The notes under the pieces: model-generated
Database searches by the model: none
What the model saw: only the letters and a program-made list of their open reading frames with translations
Told to the model about the DNA's origin: nothing
Shown here: piece after piece, positions 47,538-57,010 of the stretch
How positions within the stretch are numbered: position 1 is the stretch's first letter
Layout: the number at the start of each line of letters is the position of its first letter
Position numbers and translations under genes: made by a program
Assembly (NCBI RefSeq): GCF_005434965.1
Contig: NZ_SKCI01000001.1
Span: 1 to 64,000 of the forward strand
Direction of reading: 5' to 3'
Origin: Marimonas lutisalis
Lineage (GTDB): Bacteria; Pseudomonadota; Alphaproteobacteria; Rhodobacterales; Rhodobacteraceae
DNA: 64,000 nucleotides

Positions 47538-48464
47538 TCAGAGACCCGCGCCGGAGAGGATCGCACGGGCAGCGGCGAGATCGCCCAGGGCGTGGCCGCG
47601 AAAGACGAAGCCCGCAGGCCCGGTACCGGACCGAGGCGTCAGGCGGCCCATGACGAGGTCCGCGAGATCGCCTGCGACCTGCGCCGGATCAGAGAGGCGT
47701 TTGCCGGGCGGGAGTGAGGCCTCCTGGGCAAGATCGTCGACCAGCAGTGGAGAGAGGCGCGAGAGGCTGTCGCGCGCCCAGTGATGGCCGAGATCGGGCA
47801 GCGCGGCGAAGCTGCGGGGCCCGAGCCAGTCGGCGCGGATGGCGCCGGAGGGCGCCGCGTCGCGCGAGAGCGCGCTGACCACGATGTCGGCGCCTTCGAT
47901 GGCCTCTTGCGCCGAGGTGGCGATTCGGGGCGCGAGGCCGAGGCCGCGCGCGGCGGCCGCGAGCCGGTCGATGCCCGGCTGGCCGCGCCCCAGAATGCGC
48001 AGCTCTTGCAGCGGGAAAAGCTCGGCCAGGGCCTGCAGGTGGCTGTGCGCCTGCACCCCGGCGCCGAGCATGGCGAGCACCCGGGCCCGGGGTGGCGCGA
48101 GGTATCGCGCGGCCGTGGCCGAGAGCGCGGCGGTGCGCCGCGCGGTGAGCCAGGGACCGTCGATCAGCGCGACGGGCTGGCCCGTGCGGGCATCGAGCAC
48201 GGAGACGAGCCCGTCGATATAGGGCAGGCCCGCGGCCGGGTTGGCCGGGTTCTGGACCATGGATTTCACCACCATGAACCGGTCATCGGCGGCCATGGTC
48301 GTCATCATGTAGCGCCCGTCGGGCCGGTCGAGCATCGCCTTGGGAGCACTTGCCGCGCGACCGGCATCGGCTTCGCGGATCGTTTCTTCGATCGCGTCGC
48401 AGAGCGTGGCGGCCGAGAGGCCGAGCGCGTCGAGACCGGCGGCGGTGAGATGGGGCAGGGTCAT
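47538..48464 (-). CDS. ornithine cyclodeaminase / mu-crystallin family protein
   Basis: This 308-residue Rossmann-fold protein has the dinucleotide motif MLGAGVQAHSHLQAL and the upstream substrate-side LTARRTAALSATAARYL. Family members include ornithine cyclodeaminase and pyrroline-2-carboxylate reductase; the sequence does not settle which. It is the last gene of a minus-strand run of three overlapping or tightly spaced genes. Confidence 0.88.
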   Translation of the reverse strand: MTLPHLTAAGLDALGLSAATLCDAIEETIREADAGRAASAPKAMLDRPDGRYMMTTMAADDRFMVVKSMVQNPANPAAGLPYIDGLVSVLDARTGQPVALIDGPWLTARRTAALSATAARYLAPPRARVLAMLGAGVQAHSHLQALAELFPLQELRILGRGQPGIDRLAAAARGLGLAPRIATSAQEAIEGADIVVSALSRDAAPSGAIRADWLGPRSFAALPDLGHHWARDSLSRLSPLLVDDLAQEASLPPGKRLSDPAQVAGDLADLVMGRLTPRSGTGPAGFVFRGHALGDLAAARAILSGAGL

Positions 48465-48483
48465 GCCTCATCCCTAGCATGGA

Positions 48484-49068
48484 TCACAGGTCTCGCATCC
48501 AGAATTGCAGCGGGTGATCGGTTTCCGCGGGCTGGTCGATGTCTTTCCAGCGAAACTGCGCGACGACACCGGGCAGGGGGGCATAGCCGCGCTTTCTCCA
48601 GAAGGGGTCGAGAGGGGCGTAATCGGCCGGCATCAGCGGGTGGTTATCCGGGCGGAGGACACCGCAGAAGGCAGATTTCGTGAAGCCGAGGCGTCGGGCA
48701 TGATCCTCGCGCGCGTCAAAGAAGGCATGACCCAGTCCCTGGCCGCGATAGGCGGGCAGCAGCACGGATTCCGCGCAGTAGAATATCTCGGACAGGTCGA
48801 GCCCGGTGCCTGCGAAGGCGGCGGCGAATTCATCGGCATGATCGCCCATTGGCGTGCCGGTGGAGGCGCCGACGAGCCTGTCACCATCATAGGCGCCAAC
48901 GAGGATCGCCCCGGCGCTGTCGCGGTAGGATTGCAGGTAGTCACGCTCATACGCAACATCGCCATCGTAGAGATAGGGCCAGTCGCGGAAGACGGTGATC
49001 CGGAGTTGGGCCACGTCGTCCAGGGCGGCGTCGAGCGCCGCGCCGGTCAGGACGCGCGTGGCGATCAT
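48484..49068 (-). CDS. GNAT-family N-acetyltransferase
   Basis: This 194-residue GNAT protein has the acetyl-CoA pyrophosphate loop LLPAYRGQGLGHAFFDA around residues 105-120. Substrate unknown. It lies 19 bp from the ocd-like gene and overlaps the SnoaL-like gene as ATGA. Confidence 0.88.
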   Translation of the reverse strand: MIATRVLTGAALDAALDDVAQLRITVFRDWPYLYDGDVAYERDYLQSYRDSAGAILVGAYDGDRLVGASTGTPMGDHADEFAAAFAGTGLDLSEIFYCAESVLLPAYRGQGLGHAFFDAREDHARRLGFTKSAFCGVLRPDNHPLMPADYAPLDPFWRKRGYAPLPGVVAQFRWKDIDQPAETDHPLQFWMRDL

Positions 49069-49466
49069 GCCGAGACCTGCGCGACCCAGTCGGCAAGGTT
49101 GTAATAGGTGGTTACGCGGCTGATCTGGCCGTCTTTCAGCGTAAAGAACGATCCGGCGGGCAGGCGGTAGGCCTGGCCGCGGGCCGCGGGCAACCCTTCA
49201 TCGGTTTCCAGGTAGGTGCCGTTGACGATGTATTCGGCGGCCGCGCGGGTGCCGTTCTCGGCCTCGAAGATCACCATGTCGGTCAGTTCTTCGGCGTAGC
49301 AGCGGCTCATATGCGCGCAAAAATCGGCGAATCTTTCCTTGCCCGTGCGGATTTGGCCTTCGTTCACGTGGTGGGCCACGTCATCGGCGAGGCAGGCGAG
49401 CATGCCGTCGGTATCGCCCGCGTTGAAGGCGGTGAAATAGGCGCGGATCGTGTCGGTGGCGGTCAT
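49065..49466 (-). CDS. SnoaL/ketosteroid-isomerase-like protein
   Basis: This 133-residue single NTF2-like domain begins TATDTIRAYFTAFNAGDTDG and ends SRVTTYYNLADWVAQV, the family pattern. It may be a small-molecule isomerase, cyclase or binding protein; function unknown. ATG 49466 (MTATDTIRAYF) is the likely start of the operon. Confidence 0.83.
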   Translation of the reverse strand: MTATDTIRAYFTAFNAGDTDGMLACLADDVAHHVNEGQIRTGKERFADFCAHMSRCYAEELTDMVIFEAENGTRAAAEYIVNGTYLETDEGLPAARGQAYRLPAGSFFTLKDGQISRVTTYYNLADWVAQVSA

Positions 49467-49638
49467 GGGGCCTCGCATCTCTGAGGGGTCGGATCGCGAA
49501 ATCGCTAGTGAAAAACGCGGGCGAGATCAATGGGCGGATGCGGGCATGTTCTTGACCCTGTGCGATCATCACGGCTACCCATTCGGGAACGAGCGAGGGC
49601 ACCGCGCCGCGGCGGCCCGGAAAAGCGACAGGGACGGC

Positions 49639-50835
49639 ATGACAGAACCGAGCGACGCCAGCGCGCCCATGCGCCTGCCCGTGACCGAGACGGCCAATGC
49701 CTTCGTGGCGTTCCTGTTTGCCGCCTCGGCGCCGGTGGCGATCATCCTGAGCGCCGGGGTGCGCGGCGGGCTGAGCGAGGCGGACCTTGCCTCCTGGATC
49801 TTTGCGGCCTTCGCGGTGAACGGGGTGCTGACCATCGGGATGTCGGCCTTCTACCGTCAGCCGCTGGCGTTTTTCTGGACCATTCCGGGGACGGTCCTGG
49901 TGGGCACGGCGCTCCAGTCGCTGAGCTTTGAAGAGGTGATCGGGGCCTATCTGCTGACCGGTCTGCTGCTGCTGGTGCTGGGGTTGACCGGGTGGGTCAG
50001 GGTCGCGATGGCTCGGTTGCCGATGCCCATCGTCATGGGCATGGTGGCCGGCGTTTTCGTGCGCTTCGGGCTCGACTGGATCCGCGCTTTCGAGACGGAT
50101 TTCGTGCTGGTCGCGGCGATGACGGCCACGTTTTTCGGGCTGACGGCGCTGCCCGGTGTCCGCGACAGGTTTCCACCGATGATCGGGGTTCTGCTGGTCG
50201 GGCTGGTGATCCTGGTGAGCCAGGATGGTGGCACGGCAGCGGGCAGCGGCGGACCCGTCTTTGCCGCGCCACATCTCTATCGGCCTGCGTTTTCGCTGGC
50301 CGCCGCGCTGGAACTGGTGGTGCCGCTGGCGATCACCGTGATCGCGGCGCAGAATGCCCAGGGCATCGTGATCCTGCGCCAGGCAGGGCATGCTCCACCG
50401 GTGAGTGCGATCACCACGGCCTGCGGCGGCACATCGCTCATTACCGGGCTGTTGGGCAGCGTCTCCACATGCCTGACCGGGCCGTCGAACGCGATCCTGG
50501 TGTCGAGCGGGAAGGTGGCACGGCACTGGATCGCGGCGGTGCTGCTGGGCGGGCTGGCCATCGTCTTTGGCATCTTCGCGCCGGCGGTCACGAACCTGCT
50601 TCTGGCCACGCCGGCGGCGTTTCTGAGCACGCTGGCCGGTCTGGCGCTCTTGCGCACGCTTCAGGCTGCGTTCCAGACGGCCTTTGGCCCGGGTTTCCCG
50701 CTGGGGGCGCTGATCGCCTTCCTGGTGACGCTGGCGGGGGTGCCCGTGTTCAATATCGGGGCGCCGTTCTGGGGGCTGGTCTTTGGCGTGCTGGCGAGCC
50801 TGGTGATGGAGCGCGAGGCGTTCGGCAGGCGGTAA
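49639..50835 (+). CDS. BenE-family benzoate/aromatic acid transporter
   Basis: This 398-residue membrane protein has about twelve helices and BenE motifs: FWTIPGTVLVGTAL, the PMPIVMGMVAGVF segment and NAQGIVILRQAGH. BenE proteins import benzoate or related compounds. ATG 49639 has CAGGGACGG before it; the frame upstream overlaps the divergent gene and is not coding-like. It may supply substrate to the FAD monooxygenase at 51856; this is inference. Confidence 0.88.
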   Translation: MTEPSDASAPMRLPVTETANAFVAFLFAASAPVAIILSAGVRGGLSEADLASWIFAAFAVNGVLTIGMSAFYRQPLAFFWTIPGTVLVGTALQSLSFEEVIGAYLLTGLLLLVLGLTGWVRVAMARLPMPIVMGMVAGVFVRFGLDWIRAFETDFVLVAAMTATFFGLTALPGVRDRFPPMIGVLLVGLVILVSQDGGTAAGSGGPVFAAPHLYRPAFSLAAALELVVPLAITVIAAQNAQGIVILRQAGHAPPVSAITTACGGTSLITGLLGSVSTCLTGPSNAILVSSGKVARHWIAAVLLGGLAIVFGIFAPAVTNLLLATPAAFLSTLAGLALLRTLQAAFQTAFGPGFPLGALIAFLVTLAGVPVFNIGAPFWGLVFGVLASLVMEREAFGRR

Positions 50836-51069
50836 GACGGCTGGAGAGAAACTTCCAGGGGATGAGGACCAATTTGCGGCCCGACGCACCCGACGACCGC
50901 TTTTCCCGGTAGTGGATATGGGGTGAGAATCGGGCTATGGCTGCTGTGCGGACAAACCGGCCAATGGCCAAGAGTATTGGCAGCCCGCGCAGCAAGATGG
51001 AGCATCTGGGACTTCCAAGCGAGTCGAAGCTATCGTTCTCGGTCGGTAAGCACCCACGCGACTGCAAAT

Positions 51070-51765
51070 CTACCCCGAGCAGATAGCAAACAGGCCCGCG
51101 CGCGATGTGATCCCCAGTTTTCCATAGGCGCGCTTTCGGTAGGTCACCACGCTGGACGGTGCAACGCCGAGATCGGCTGCAATGGCCTCGGTCTTGCGGC
51201 CCGACAGGATACCCAGGCACACTGCCTGCTCGCGGTCGCTGAGAACCGTCAGCGGCGCCGGGGTGCCGGTTTCTTCCGTGCGCTCGAAATGCATCAAGGC
51301 AAGTCGTCCGGCGAGGCGCGAGAGATCCGGGTCGCAGGCGCCGGAAGACTCTTCCGAGGAATAGAAGCTGACGAACAGGCGCAGCGTTTCTCCGACCGCA
51401 AGAACGGTTGTCTTGGCCATGAGGCCGGGCGCATCAAAAAACATGCGGCGATAGTCATCGTCCATCTCGCTGGCGATCTCGTCGAAGCTTCGCAACTGCA
51501 CGCTGTTTCGCTCGGCGGCTTGAAGGGCAGGAAGTAGGGGGTCGCGCTGAAACGATCCCTCGAGGTAGGCCGCGGCAAGTTTTCCGGCGAGAGCCGTATT
51601 AGAGAAGTGATATGAAAGCAGACAGCGCGCGCGGTCACTCTCAATAGAGAAGACCATGATCTGGTCGACGCCGAGTGTGGCGACAAAATCAACGTAGACC
51701 GGCGCGAAGACATCGGAGCCGAGTGTTTCGAGACAGGCGTCGATCTTGCGAACAGTCGGAGACAT
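51070..51765 (-). CDS. LuxR-type HTH transcriptional regulator
   Basis: This 231-residue protein has an unclassified N-terminal domain (about 1-150) and C-terminal LuxR HTH (LSDREQAVCLGILSGRKTEA, then SSVVTYRKRAYGKLGI). There is no receiver aspartate pattern, so it is a ligand-responsive or orphan regulator. It is divergent from the FAD monooxygenase gene with a palindrome between them, so it probably controls that gene. Confidence 0.87.
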   Translation of the reverse strand: MSPTVRKIDACLETLGSDVFAPVYVDFVATLGVDQIMVFSIESDRARCLLSYHFSNTALAGKLAAAYLEGSFQRDPLLPALQAAERNSVQLRSFDEIASEMDDDYRRMFFDAPGLMAKTTVLAVGETLRLFVSFYSSEESSGACDPDLSRLAGRLALMHFERTEETGTPAPLTVLSDREQAVCLGILSGRKTEAIAADLGVAPSSVVTYRKRAYGKLGITSRAGLFAICSG

Positions 51766-51780
51766 GCGTCAGTGATATCA

Positions 51781-51801
51781 TGTCCCCCCAAAAAGGGGAC
51801 A
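51781..51801. promoter_or_regulatory. palindrome between luxR-type and monooxygenase genes
   Basis: TGTCCCC-N7-GGGGACA, a perfect 7-bp inverted repeat, lies 16 bp from the luxR-type start and 55 bp before the monooxygenase ATG. A fitting operator for the divergent LuxR-type regulator. Confidence 0.55.
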
Positions 51802-51855
51802 GACATTGCTCCGGCTGGTTCGTTATGTCTCCTCTGCAAAGAGGGAGAAGCTCAA

Positions 51856-53463
51856 ATGAGACCAGCCGGACGGGCCGAGACGGACTCGCTTTATTTCGAC
51901 TACCCGCATTTCGACGCCCCCAAGGATCGGTCGCGCCTGGATGCTTCGGCTCCGGTTGCCATCGTCGGAGCAGGCCCTGTGGGCCTGACCGCCGCGCTCG
52001 CACTCGCACGGGACGGCATTGCTTCCGTCATGTTTGATGCGAAGTCCACGTTCAATGACGGGAGCCGCGCCATCTGCATTGCGCGCCAGAGCTATTACAT
52101 ACTTGAACGTATTGGTGCTGTCGCACCGTTCCTCGAGAAGTCTCTAGGCTGGACGACCGGCCGCAGCTTCTACCGGGGCCAACAAATCCTGGAATTCGAG
52201 ATGCCGGACAGTCCGCGCGAGAAGTATCGCCCCATGTACAACATCGAACAGCAGTACATCGAGCAATACCTCTGGGACGCGATAGAACGCGAACCGCTGA
52301 TCGAGACCCGGTGGCAGAGCGAAGTGACGGGTATCGAAGATCTCGATGGCGGAGTGCGCCTAACCGTGCGCGATCCAAACGGCAGCTACGACATTGCCGC
52401 CGACTGGGTGCTCGCAGCAGACGGCGCCCGTAGTAGCGTTCGCAAACTGCGGGGGCTGAGCCTCAAGGGGGAGAACTACGAAGGCCGGTACGTCATTGCC
52501 GATGTTCAGATGGATCATGACTATCCCACCATTCGTCGAGCGCTCTTCGACCCTGATTGCCGGCGTGGCGGCACGGTGCTGGTGCACAAGCAGCCCGACA
52601 ACATCTGGCGGATCGACTATCAACTCCGCGACGGCGAGGACGAAGCAGACGCTGTTGCCGAAGACAACGTGCGCGCCTCGGTGGCCGCGGTTTTGGCCGA
52701 TCTCGGTTTCACTGGCGACTGGGAGTTGGAATGGTGGAGTGTCTATTCAGCCAACACGCTTGCTCTCGACGACTACCGCGACGGACGGATTTTCTTCATC
52801 GGAGACAGTGCTCATATCGTGCCGATCTTCGGGGTGCGCGGACTGAACAACGGCCTCGCGGACGCCCAGAACATCGCTTGGAAACTGGCTCGTATGATCG
52901 AGGGCCAAGCCGGGGAGGCACTTCTGGACAGCTATACGCCGGAACGCCGTGGCGCGACGCTGGATGTCTTTGCCAACGCGTCAAAATCGGCCCGTTTCAT
53001 GACGCCGCCGACACCCGGCTGGCAGCTGATGAGGGACGCGGCCCTGAACCTTGCGCTGACCCACCCCTTCGCCGGAGAGCTCGCCAACCCGCGTCAGATG
53101 ACACCCTACACCTATGCCGACAGTCCGATCGTTTCGCCCGACGACCCGGGTTTCTATGGCGGGCCGGTGCCTGGAGCACCATTGCCTGAGGCGCGCGTCG
53201 GTGACGGTTTCTTGTCCGACTTGTCAGGCCCAGGGTTCACGTTGATCACCTTTGATCCCGACCTTGCCGAAACGGTTGCGGACAGCGACCTCACCACGGT
53301 CGCGCTGCAGCCCGGTTCAGAAGCGGCCGAAGTCCTCGCTGCCGGTCCTGAAAGCGCCTATCTGGTCCGGCCGGACGGGCATATCGTGTCGCGTTGGACG
53401 CGCCCTTCATCGACGCTGGTATGTGAGGCTTTGAAAAGATCCCTTGGGAGAGACCGGACATGA
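51856..53463 (+). CDS. FAD-dependent aromatic-ring monooxygenase
   Basis: This 535-residue class A flavoprotein monooxygenase has ADP-binding motif AIVGAGPVGLTAALALARDG (about 35-54), the mid-sequence DWVLAADGARSSVRK, and the GD motif FIGDSAHIVPIFGVRGLNNG, followed by a C-terminal thioredoxin-like tail. It probably hydroxylates an aromatic acid using NAD(P)H. ATG 51856 (MRPAGRAETDS) follows GAGGGAG. Its stop overlaps the small DUF2783 gene. Confidence 0.91.
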   Translation: MRPAGRAETDSLYFDYPHFDAPKDRSRLDASAPVAIVGAGPVGLTAALALARDGIASVMFDAKSTFNDGSRAICIARQSYYILERIGAVAPFLEKSLGWTTGRSFYRGQQILEFEMPDSPREKYRPMYNIEQQYIEQYLWDAIEREPLIETRWQSEVTGIEDLDGGVRLTVRDPNGSYDIAADWVLAADGARSSVRKLRGLSLKGENYEGRYVIADVQMDHDYPTIRRALFDPDCRRGGTVLVHKQPDNIWRIDYQLRDGEDEADAVAEDNVRASVAAVLADLGFTGDWELEWWSVYSANTLALDDYRDGRIFFIGDSAHIVPIFGVRGLNNGLADAQNIAWKLARMIEGQAGEALLDSYTPERRGATLDVFANASKSARFMTPPTPGWQLMRDAALNLALTHPFAGELANPRQMTPYTYADSPIVSPDDPGFYGGPVPGAPLPEARVGDGFLSDLSGPGFTLITFDPDLAETVADSDLTTVALQPGSEAAEVLAAGPESAYLVRPDGHIVSRWTRPSSTLVCEALKRSLGRDRT

Positions 53464-53639
53464 CACCAAGAGACGTTGAAACCGTGTACGAGGCTCTTGC
53501 GTTGAAACTTGACGCTGTAGGTGACACGCAGCGCGAACTCTTCCTCGCGAAACTTGCCCTTTTGTTGTCGCATGACCTTGGAGACGCTGAACGTGTTTGC
53601 CTGCGTATCGATGAGGCGGCGCTGAATATCGATAGCTGA
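53460..53639 (+). CDS. DUF2783 small protein
   Basis: This 59-residue protein overlaps the monooxygenase stop as ATGA. The core ELFLAKLALLLSHDLGDAER matches my memory of DUF2783 proteins, which occur right after FAD-dependent oxidoreductase genes in Alphaproteobacteria. It is probably a subunit or chaperone of the flavoprotein; no function has been shown to my knowledge. Confidence 0.8.
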   Translation: MTPRDVETVYEALALKLDAVGDTQRELFLAKLALLLSHDLGDAERVCLRIDEAALNIDS

Positions 53640-53906
53640 GTAGGGCCATCTGTCCAGTTGCCGCCTGCTGCAGCGGAAGTTCCGGGCGAGCGCATACTGT
53701 CCGTTTCGGGCTCCAAGCCGCCGTTCGCTGTGTTGCGTGTGAACGACCAAAATGAGCCGGTTCTCCCGCCTGGCACTCAAGCGACAAAGCTCGACTTGGC
53801 CCGTTTTGCAGGTAGCGACTGGCCGAATTGTGCGCCAAAGCGCCAAGCCATAAGCCTGCAGCATGTCACCGTATGACAAGACCGGTCGATCGCGCCGTAA
53901 GTGGAG
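53640..53906. other. intergenic region with dispersed-repeat motif
   Basis: About 265 bp between convergent genes. It has a diverged copy of the repeat motif (GGGCTCCAAGCCGCCGTTCG near 53706). No gene found. Confidence 0.4.
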
Positions 53907-54377
53907 CTACTCTTCCGTCTCAAAGCGGCCGCCGAAGCGCCGGGTCAGGTTCTCGATGATCTCGTCGCGGGTGCGGCGATAGGCGTCGAGTTTCTGTTCG
54001 CGGGTTTCGCCCTGGGCGGTGGGGTCGGTGATCGGCCAGAATTCCACCTCGGTGTGGAAGGGGCGGGTCAGGTCCTGCGCGCGGGCGTGGCTGGCGGGCG
54101 ACAGGGCAACGATCAGGTCATAAGAGCTGAGATCGTCGCCATATTCGCCCATTTCGTCGAAGCTGCGCGACTGGTGGCGGGAAAGCTCCACGCCGATCTC
54201 ATCGCAGACGGCGATAGCGAAGCCGTCGATTTCCAGATCGTTCTTGAGCCCGGCCGATTGCAGGTAGGCGCGCGCGCCGTAGAGCTTTTTCGCGATCGCC
54301 TCGGCCATGGGCGAGCGCACCGCGTTGTGATCGCAGCAAAACAGGATCGACTGGGGCAGCGGTTCGGCCACGCTCAT
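53907..54377 (-). CDS. low-molecular-weight protein tyrosine phosphatase-like
   Basis: This 156-residue protein has the phosphate-loop C-x5-R-S motif CDHNAVRSPMAEA (C15, R21) and a late general-acid region (PITDPTAQ). It also resembles arsenate-reductase-type LMW phosphatases. ATGA-type overlap with the UPF0262 gene. Confidence 0.88.
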   Translation of the reverse strand: MSVAEPLPQSILFCCDHNAVRSPMAEAIAKKLYGARAYLQSAGLKNDLEIDGFAIAVCDEIGVELSRHQSRSFDEMGEYGDDLSSYDLIVALSPASHARAQDLTRPFHTEVEFWPITDPTAQGETREQKLDAYRRTRDEIIENLTRRFGGRFETEE

Positions 54378-54853
54378 CCCCCGAAATGCAGCACGCAGAC
54401 CAGGGTGAAGAGGCGTCGGGCGGTATCGTTGTCGATCTCGGCCTTGCCTTCGAGGCGTTCCTGCAGGATGCGCGCGCCTTCGTTGTGGATGCCGCGGCGG
54501 GCCATGTCGATGGTTTCGATCTGGCTGGGCGGCATGTTTTTCACCGCGTCGTAATAGCTTTCGCAGATTGCCCAGTAATCCTTGACCACCTGGCGGAAGG
54601 GCGACAGCGACAGGTGGAACTCGGCCGCCTTTTCGCCGGCTTCGGTGGCGATGTCGAAAACCAGCCGCTTGTCGCGGATCGACAGATCGACATGGTAGGG
54701 GCCGTCGGGCACCATCCGGTCATCGCGCCTGGGCAGGGTAAAGCTGTTTTCTTCCAGCAGGTCGAACATGGCGACCTTGCGCTCCTGCTCGATCTCGGGC
54801 GTGGGCGGCGGCAGGTTGGAATCGTCAAGCGCGATATTGGTGATGTGGGACAT
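54374..54853 (-). CDS. UPF0262-family protein
   Basis: This 159-residue alphaproteobacterial protein of unknown function begins MSHITNIALDDSNLPPP and contains YHVDLSIRDKRLVFDI and RRGIHNEGARILQERLEG, the family hallmarks. It is paired with the phosphatase gene as elsewhere in Rhodobacterales. ATG 54853 is preferred over an upstream frame extension. Confidence 0.9.
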   Translation of the reverse strand: MSHITNIALDDSNLPPPTPEIEQERKVAMFDLLEENSFTLPRRDDRMVPDGPYHVDLSIRDKRLVFDIATEAGEKAAEFHLSLSPFRQVVKDYWAICESYYDAVKNMPPSQIETIDMARRGIHNEGARILQERLEGKAEIDNDTARRLFTLVCVLHFGG

Positions 54854-55089
54854 GGGGCGCAGGCCTTCCCGGTGATTCAGGTTTCCCCACGTGATACTTG
54901 AGCGGTTGGCCCGGGACAATCCGCTTTAGCCTGACGCGGGAGCGCGTCGGGTAGGGGAAACCTGACTTTGGAGAACGGGGCAGTTGCCGTAGGATTGTTC
55001 GTGTTCGGTGACGATTTCATGCTGAACCCCGGGTGGGCCAATTACCGGCCCTGCGTTTCCCGGACAATCCATTTGAAAGGATCTTACTC

Positions 55090-55686
55090 ATGAAACGTGC
55101 AAGTTTCTTGCCGGCCATTCTGGCCGGGTGCTTATTGGCAACTTCGGGTCTTGCCGAGACCGGGTTGCCGGCCAAGAAGCAGACCCTGAACGGGCTCTAT
55201 ATGACCGCAGCCGAGGCCGCGGACATGCTGCAGGACGACAATGTTTTGTTCGTCGATGTGCGCAGCCGGCCCGAGCTGGCCTTCACTGGCGTGGCCGAGC
55301 GGGTGGACGTGCATATCCCGCTGATGGTGATGCCGGAAAAGGCGGTCTACAGCCCGCAAAAGGGCGGCTACCGGATGCGCTTCAATCCCGATTTCGTCCT
55401 CGCCTTCGAATCCTACCTGATGGAAAACGGTTATGACGAGACGGTGCCGATCGTTCTGATCTGCCGCTCGGGTGCGCGCAGCGCCAAGGCCGCGAACATC
55501 CTGCGCGAAATGGGCTATGCCAATGTCTGGTCGGTGACCGACGGGTTCGAGGGCGACAAAGCCAAGGACGGACCCGGCAAGGGCCAGCGCGTGCTCAACG
55601 GCTGGAAGAACGCGGGCCTGGCCTGGAGTTATGCGATCCGGTCCGATCAGGCCTATCCTATGGATCTGGGTGCGAGCGGTAGCTGA
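55090..55686 (+). CDS. exported rhodanese-domain protein, second copy
   Basis: This 198-residue protein has a signal peptide (to about residue 22) and a rhodanese loop CRSGARS (C125). It is clearly paralogous to the protein at 3933-4523. It lies on the opposite strand between UPF0262 and hisD genes, which are usually adjacent in relatives, suggesting insertion. GAAAGGATC precedes ATG 55090. Confidence 0.9.
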   Translation: MKRASFLPAILAGCLLATSGLAETGLPAKKQTLNGLYMTAAEAADMLQDDNVLFVDVRSRPELAFTGVAERVDVHIPLMVMPEKAVYSPQKGGYRMRFNPDFVLAFESYLMENGYDETVPIVLICRSGARSAKAANILREMGYANVWSVTDGFEGDKAKDGPGKGQRVLNGWKNAGLAWSYAIRSDQAYPMDLGASGS

Positions 55687-55705
55687 GCTGACGCGAAAGA
55701 CCTGA

Positions 55706-57010
55706 TCAGAGCTCGTTCAGGCGATTGAGGCGCGCGCGTACCGAAAGGCCGTGCGCCTCGAGGCTTTCCGAGATGGCGAGCGTTTCGGCCGCCGGGCCGA
55801 TCTTGCGCAGCGCCTCGGGCGTCATCTGCGCCAGCGTGGTGCGCTTGAGGAAATCGAGCACGTTGAGACCGGACGAGAACCGCGCCGAGCGGGCGGTGGG
55901 CAGCACGTGGTTGGGCCCGCCGACATAATCGCCGATCGCCTCGGGCGTCCAGGCGCCGAGGAAGATGGCGCCGGCATGGGTGATCTCTTCGGCCAGTTTC
56001 ATCGGCTCGGCCGCGCAAAGCTCGAGATGTTCGGGCGCGACGCGGTTCGAGAGCCGGGCCGCGGTCGAGAGATCCGGCACGGTGATCACCGCTCCGTAGT
56101 CGCGCCAGCTCGCCCCCGCGATGGCGCGACGTTCAAGCGTGGCGAGGTTGCGTTCGATCGCCTCGGTCACGGCCTGGGCCATGGCCGGGCTGTCGGTGAT
56201 CAGGATGGATTGCGCGCTTTCGTCATGCTCGGCCTGGCTGAGCATGTCGAGCGCGATCCAGTCGGGATCATTGTCGCCGTCGGCGATGACGAGGATTTCC
56301 GACGGGCCCGCGATCATGTCGATGCCGACGCGGCCGAAAACCCGGCGCTTGGCGGCAGCGACGAAGGCGTTGCCGGGGCCGGTGATCTTGTCGACGGGGC
56401 GGATGGTTTCGGTGCCGTAGGCCAGCGCGGCGATGGCCTGTGCGCCGCCGACGCGATAGATCTCATCGACGCCGGCCAGCCGTGCGGCCAGGATGACGAG
56501 CGGGTTCACCTGCCCGTCCGGCGTGGGGCAGGTGATGGCCAGCCGCCCGACGCCCGCGACCTTGGCGGGAATGGCGTTCATCAGCACCGAAGACGGATAG
56601 GAGGCGAGCCCGCCGGGCACGTAGAGACCCGCGGCGCTGACCGGGGTGAAGCGCCAGCCAAGCGTGGCGCCGGCTGCGTCCTGCCAGAGCGCGTCTTCGG
56701 GCATCTGACGGGTGTGATAGGCGCGGATGCGTTCGGCGGCGAGCTCCAGCGCCTCGGCTTCATGGGCGGGAACTTCGGCGCAGTACATCTCGATCTCGGC
56801 CTCGGAAAAGCGCATCGTGTCGGGGGTCAGCGCCAGTCGGTCGAATTTCGCCGTCAGGTCAATGAGCGCCTGGTCGCCGCGGGCACGCACATCGGCGATG
56901 ATCCCGGCCACGATTTCATCGACATCGGCGCTGTCTTCGCGCTTGGCCGACAGGAGCGCGGCGAAAGCAGGTTCGAAATCGGCGGCGGTGGCATCGAGAA
57001 AGACGGGCAT
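55706..57010 (-). CDS. hisD: histidinol dehydrogenase
   Basis: This 434-residue zinc enzyme catalyses the last two steps of histidine synthesis. Visible hallmarks are VPGGLASYPSSVLMNAIPAK, the PGNAFVAAAKRRVFG segment and SQAEHDESAQ with the catalytic His region (RVAPEHLEL). ATG 57010 is preferred; GTG 57019 is in frame. Confidence 0.97.
   Translation of the reverse strand: MPVFLDATAADFEPAFAALLSAKREDSADVDEIVAGIIADVRARGDQALIDLTAKFDRLALTPDTMRFSEAEIEMYCAEVPAHEAEALELAAERIRAYHTRQMPEDALWQDAAGATLGWRFTPVSAAGLYVPGGLASYPSSVLMNAIPAKVAGVGRLAITCPTPDGQVNPLVILAARLAGVDEIYRVGGAQAIAALAYGTETIRPVDKITGPGNAFVAAAKRRVFGRVGIDMIAGPSEILVIADGDNDPDWIALDMLSQAEHDESAQSILITDSPAMAQAVTEAIERNLATLERRAIAGASWRDYGAVITVPDLSTAARLSNRVAPEHLELCAAEPMKLAEEITHAGAIFLGAWTPEAIGDYVGGPNHVLPTARSARFSSGLNVLDFLKRTTLAQMTPEALRKIGPAAETLAISESLEAHGLSVRARLNRLNEL

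Noticed and set aside
45605-47566. 653-codon open frame on the minus strand
   Set aside because: It is antisense to the ABC exporter, whose motifs are complete; the translated product is rich in His/Arg/Asp as expected for a shadow frame in GC-rich DNA.
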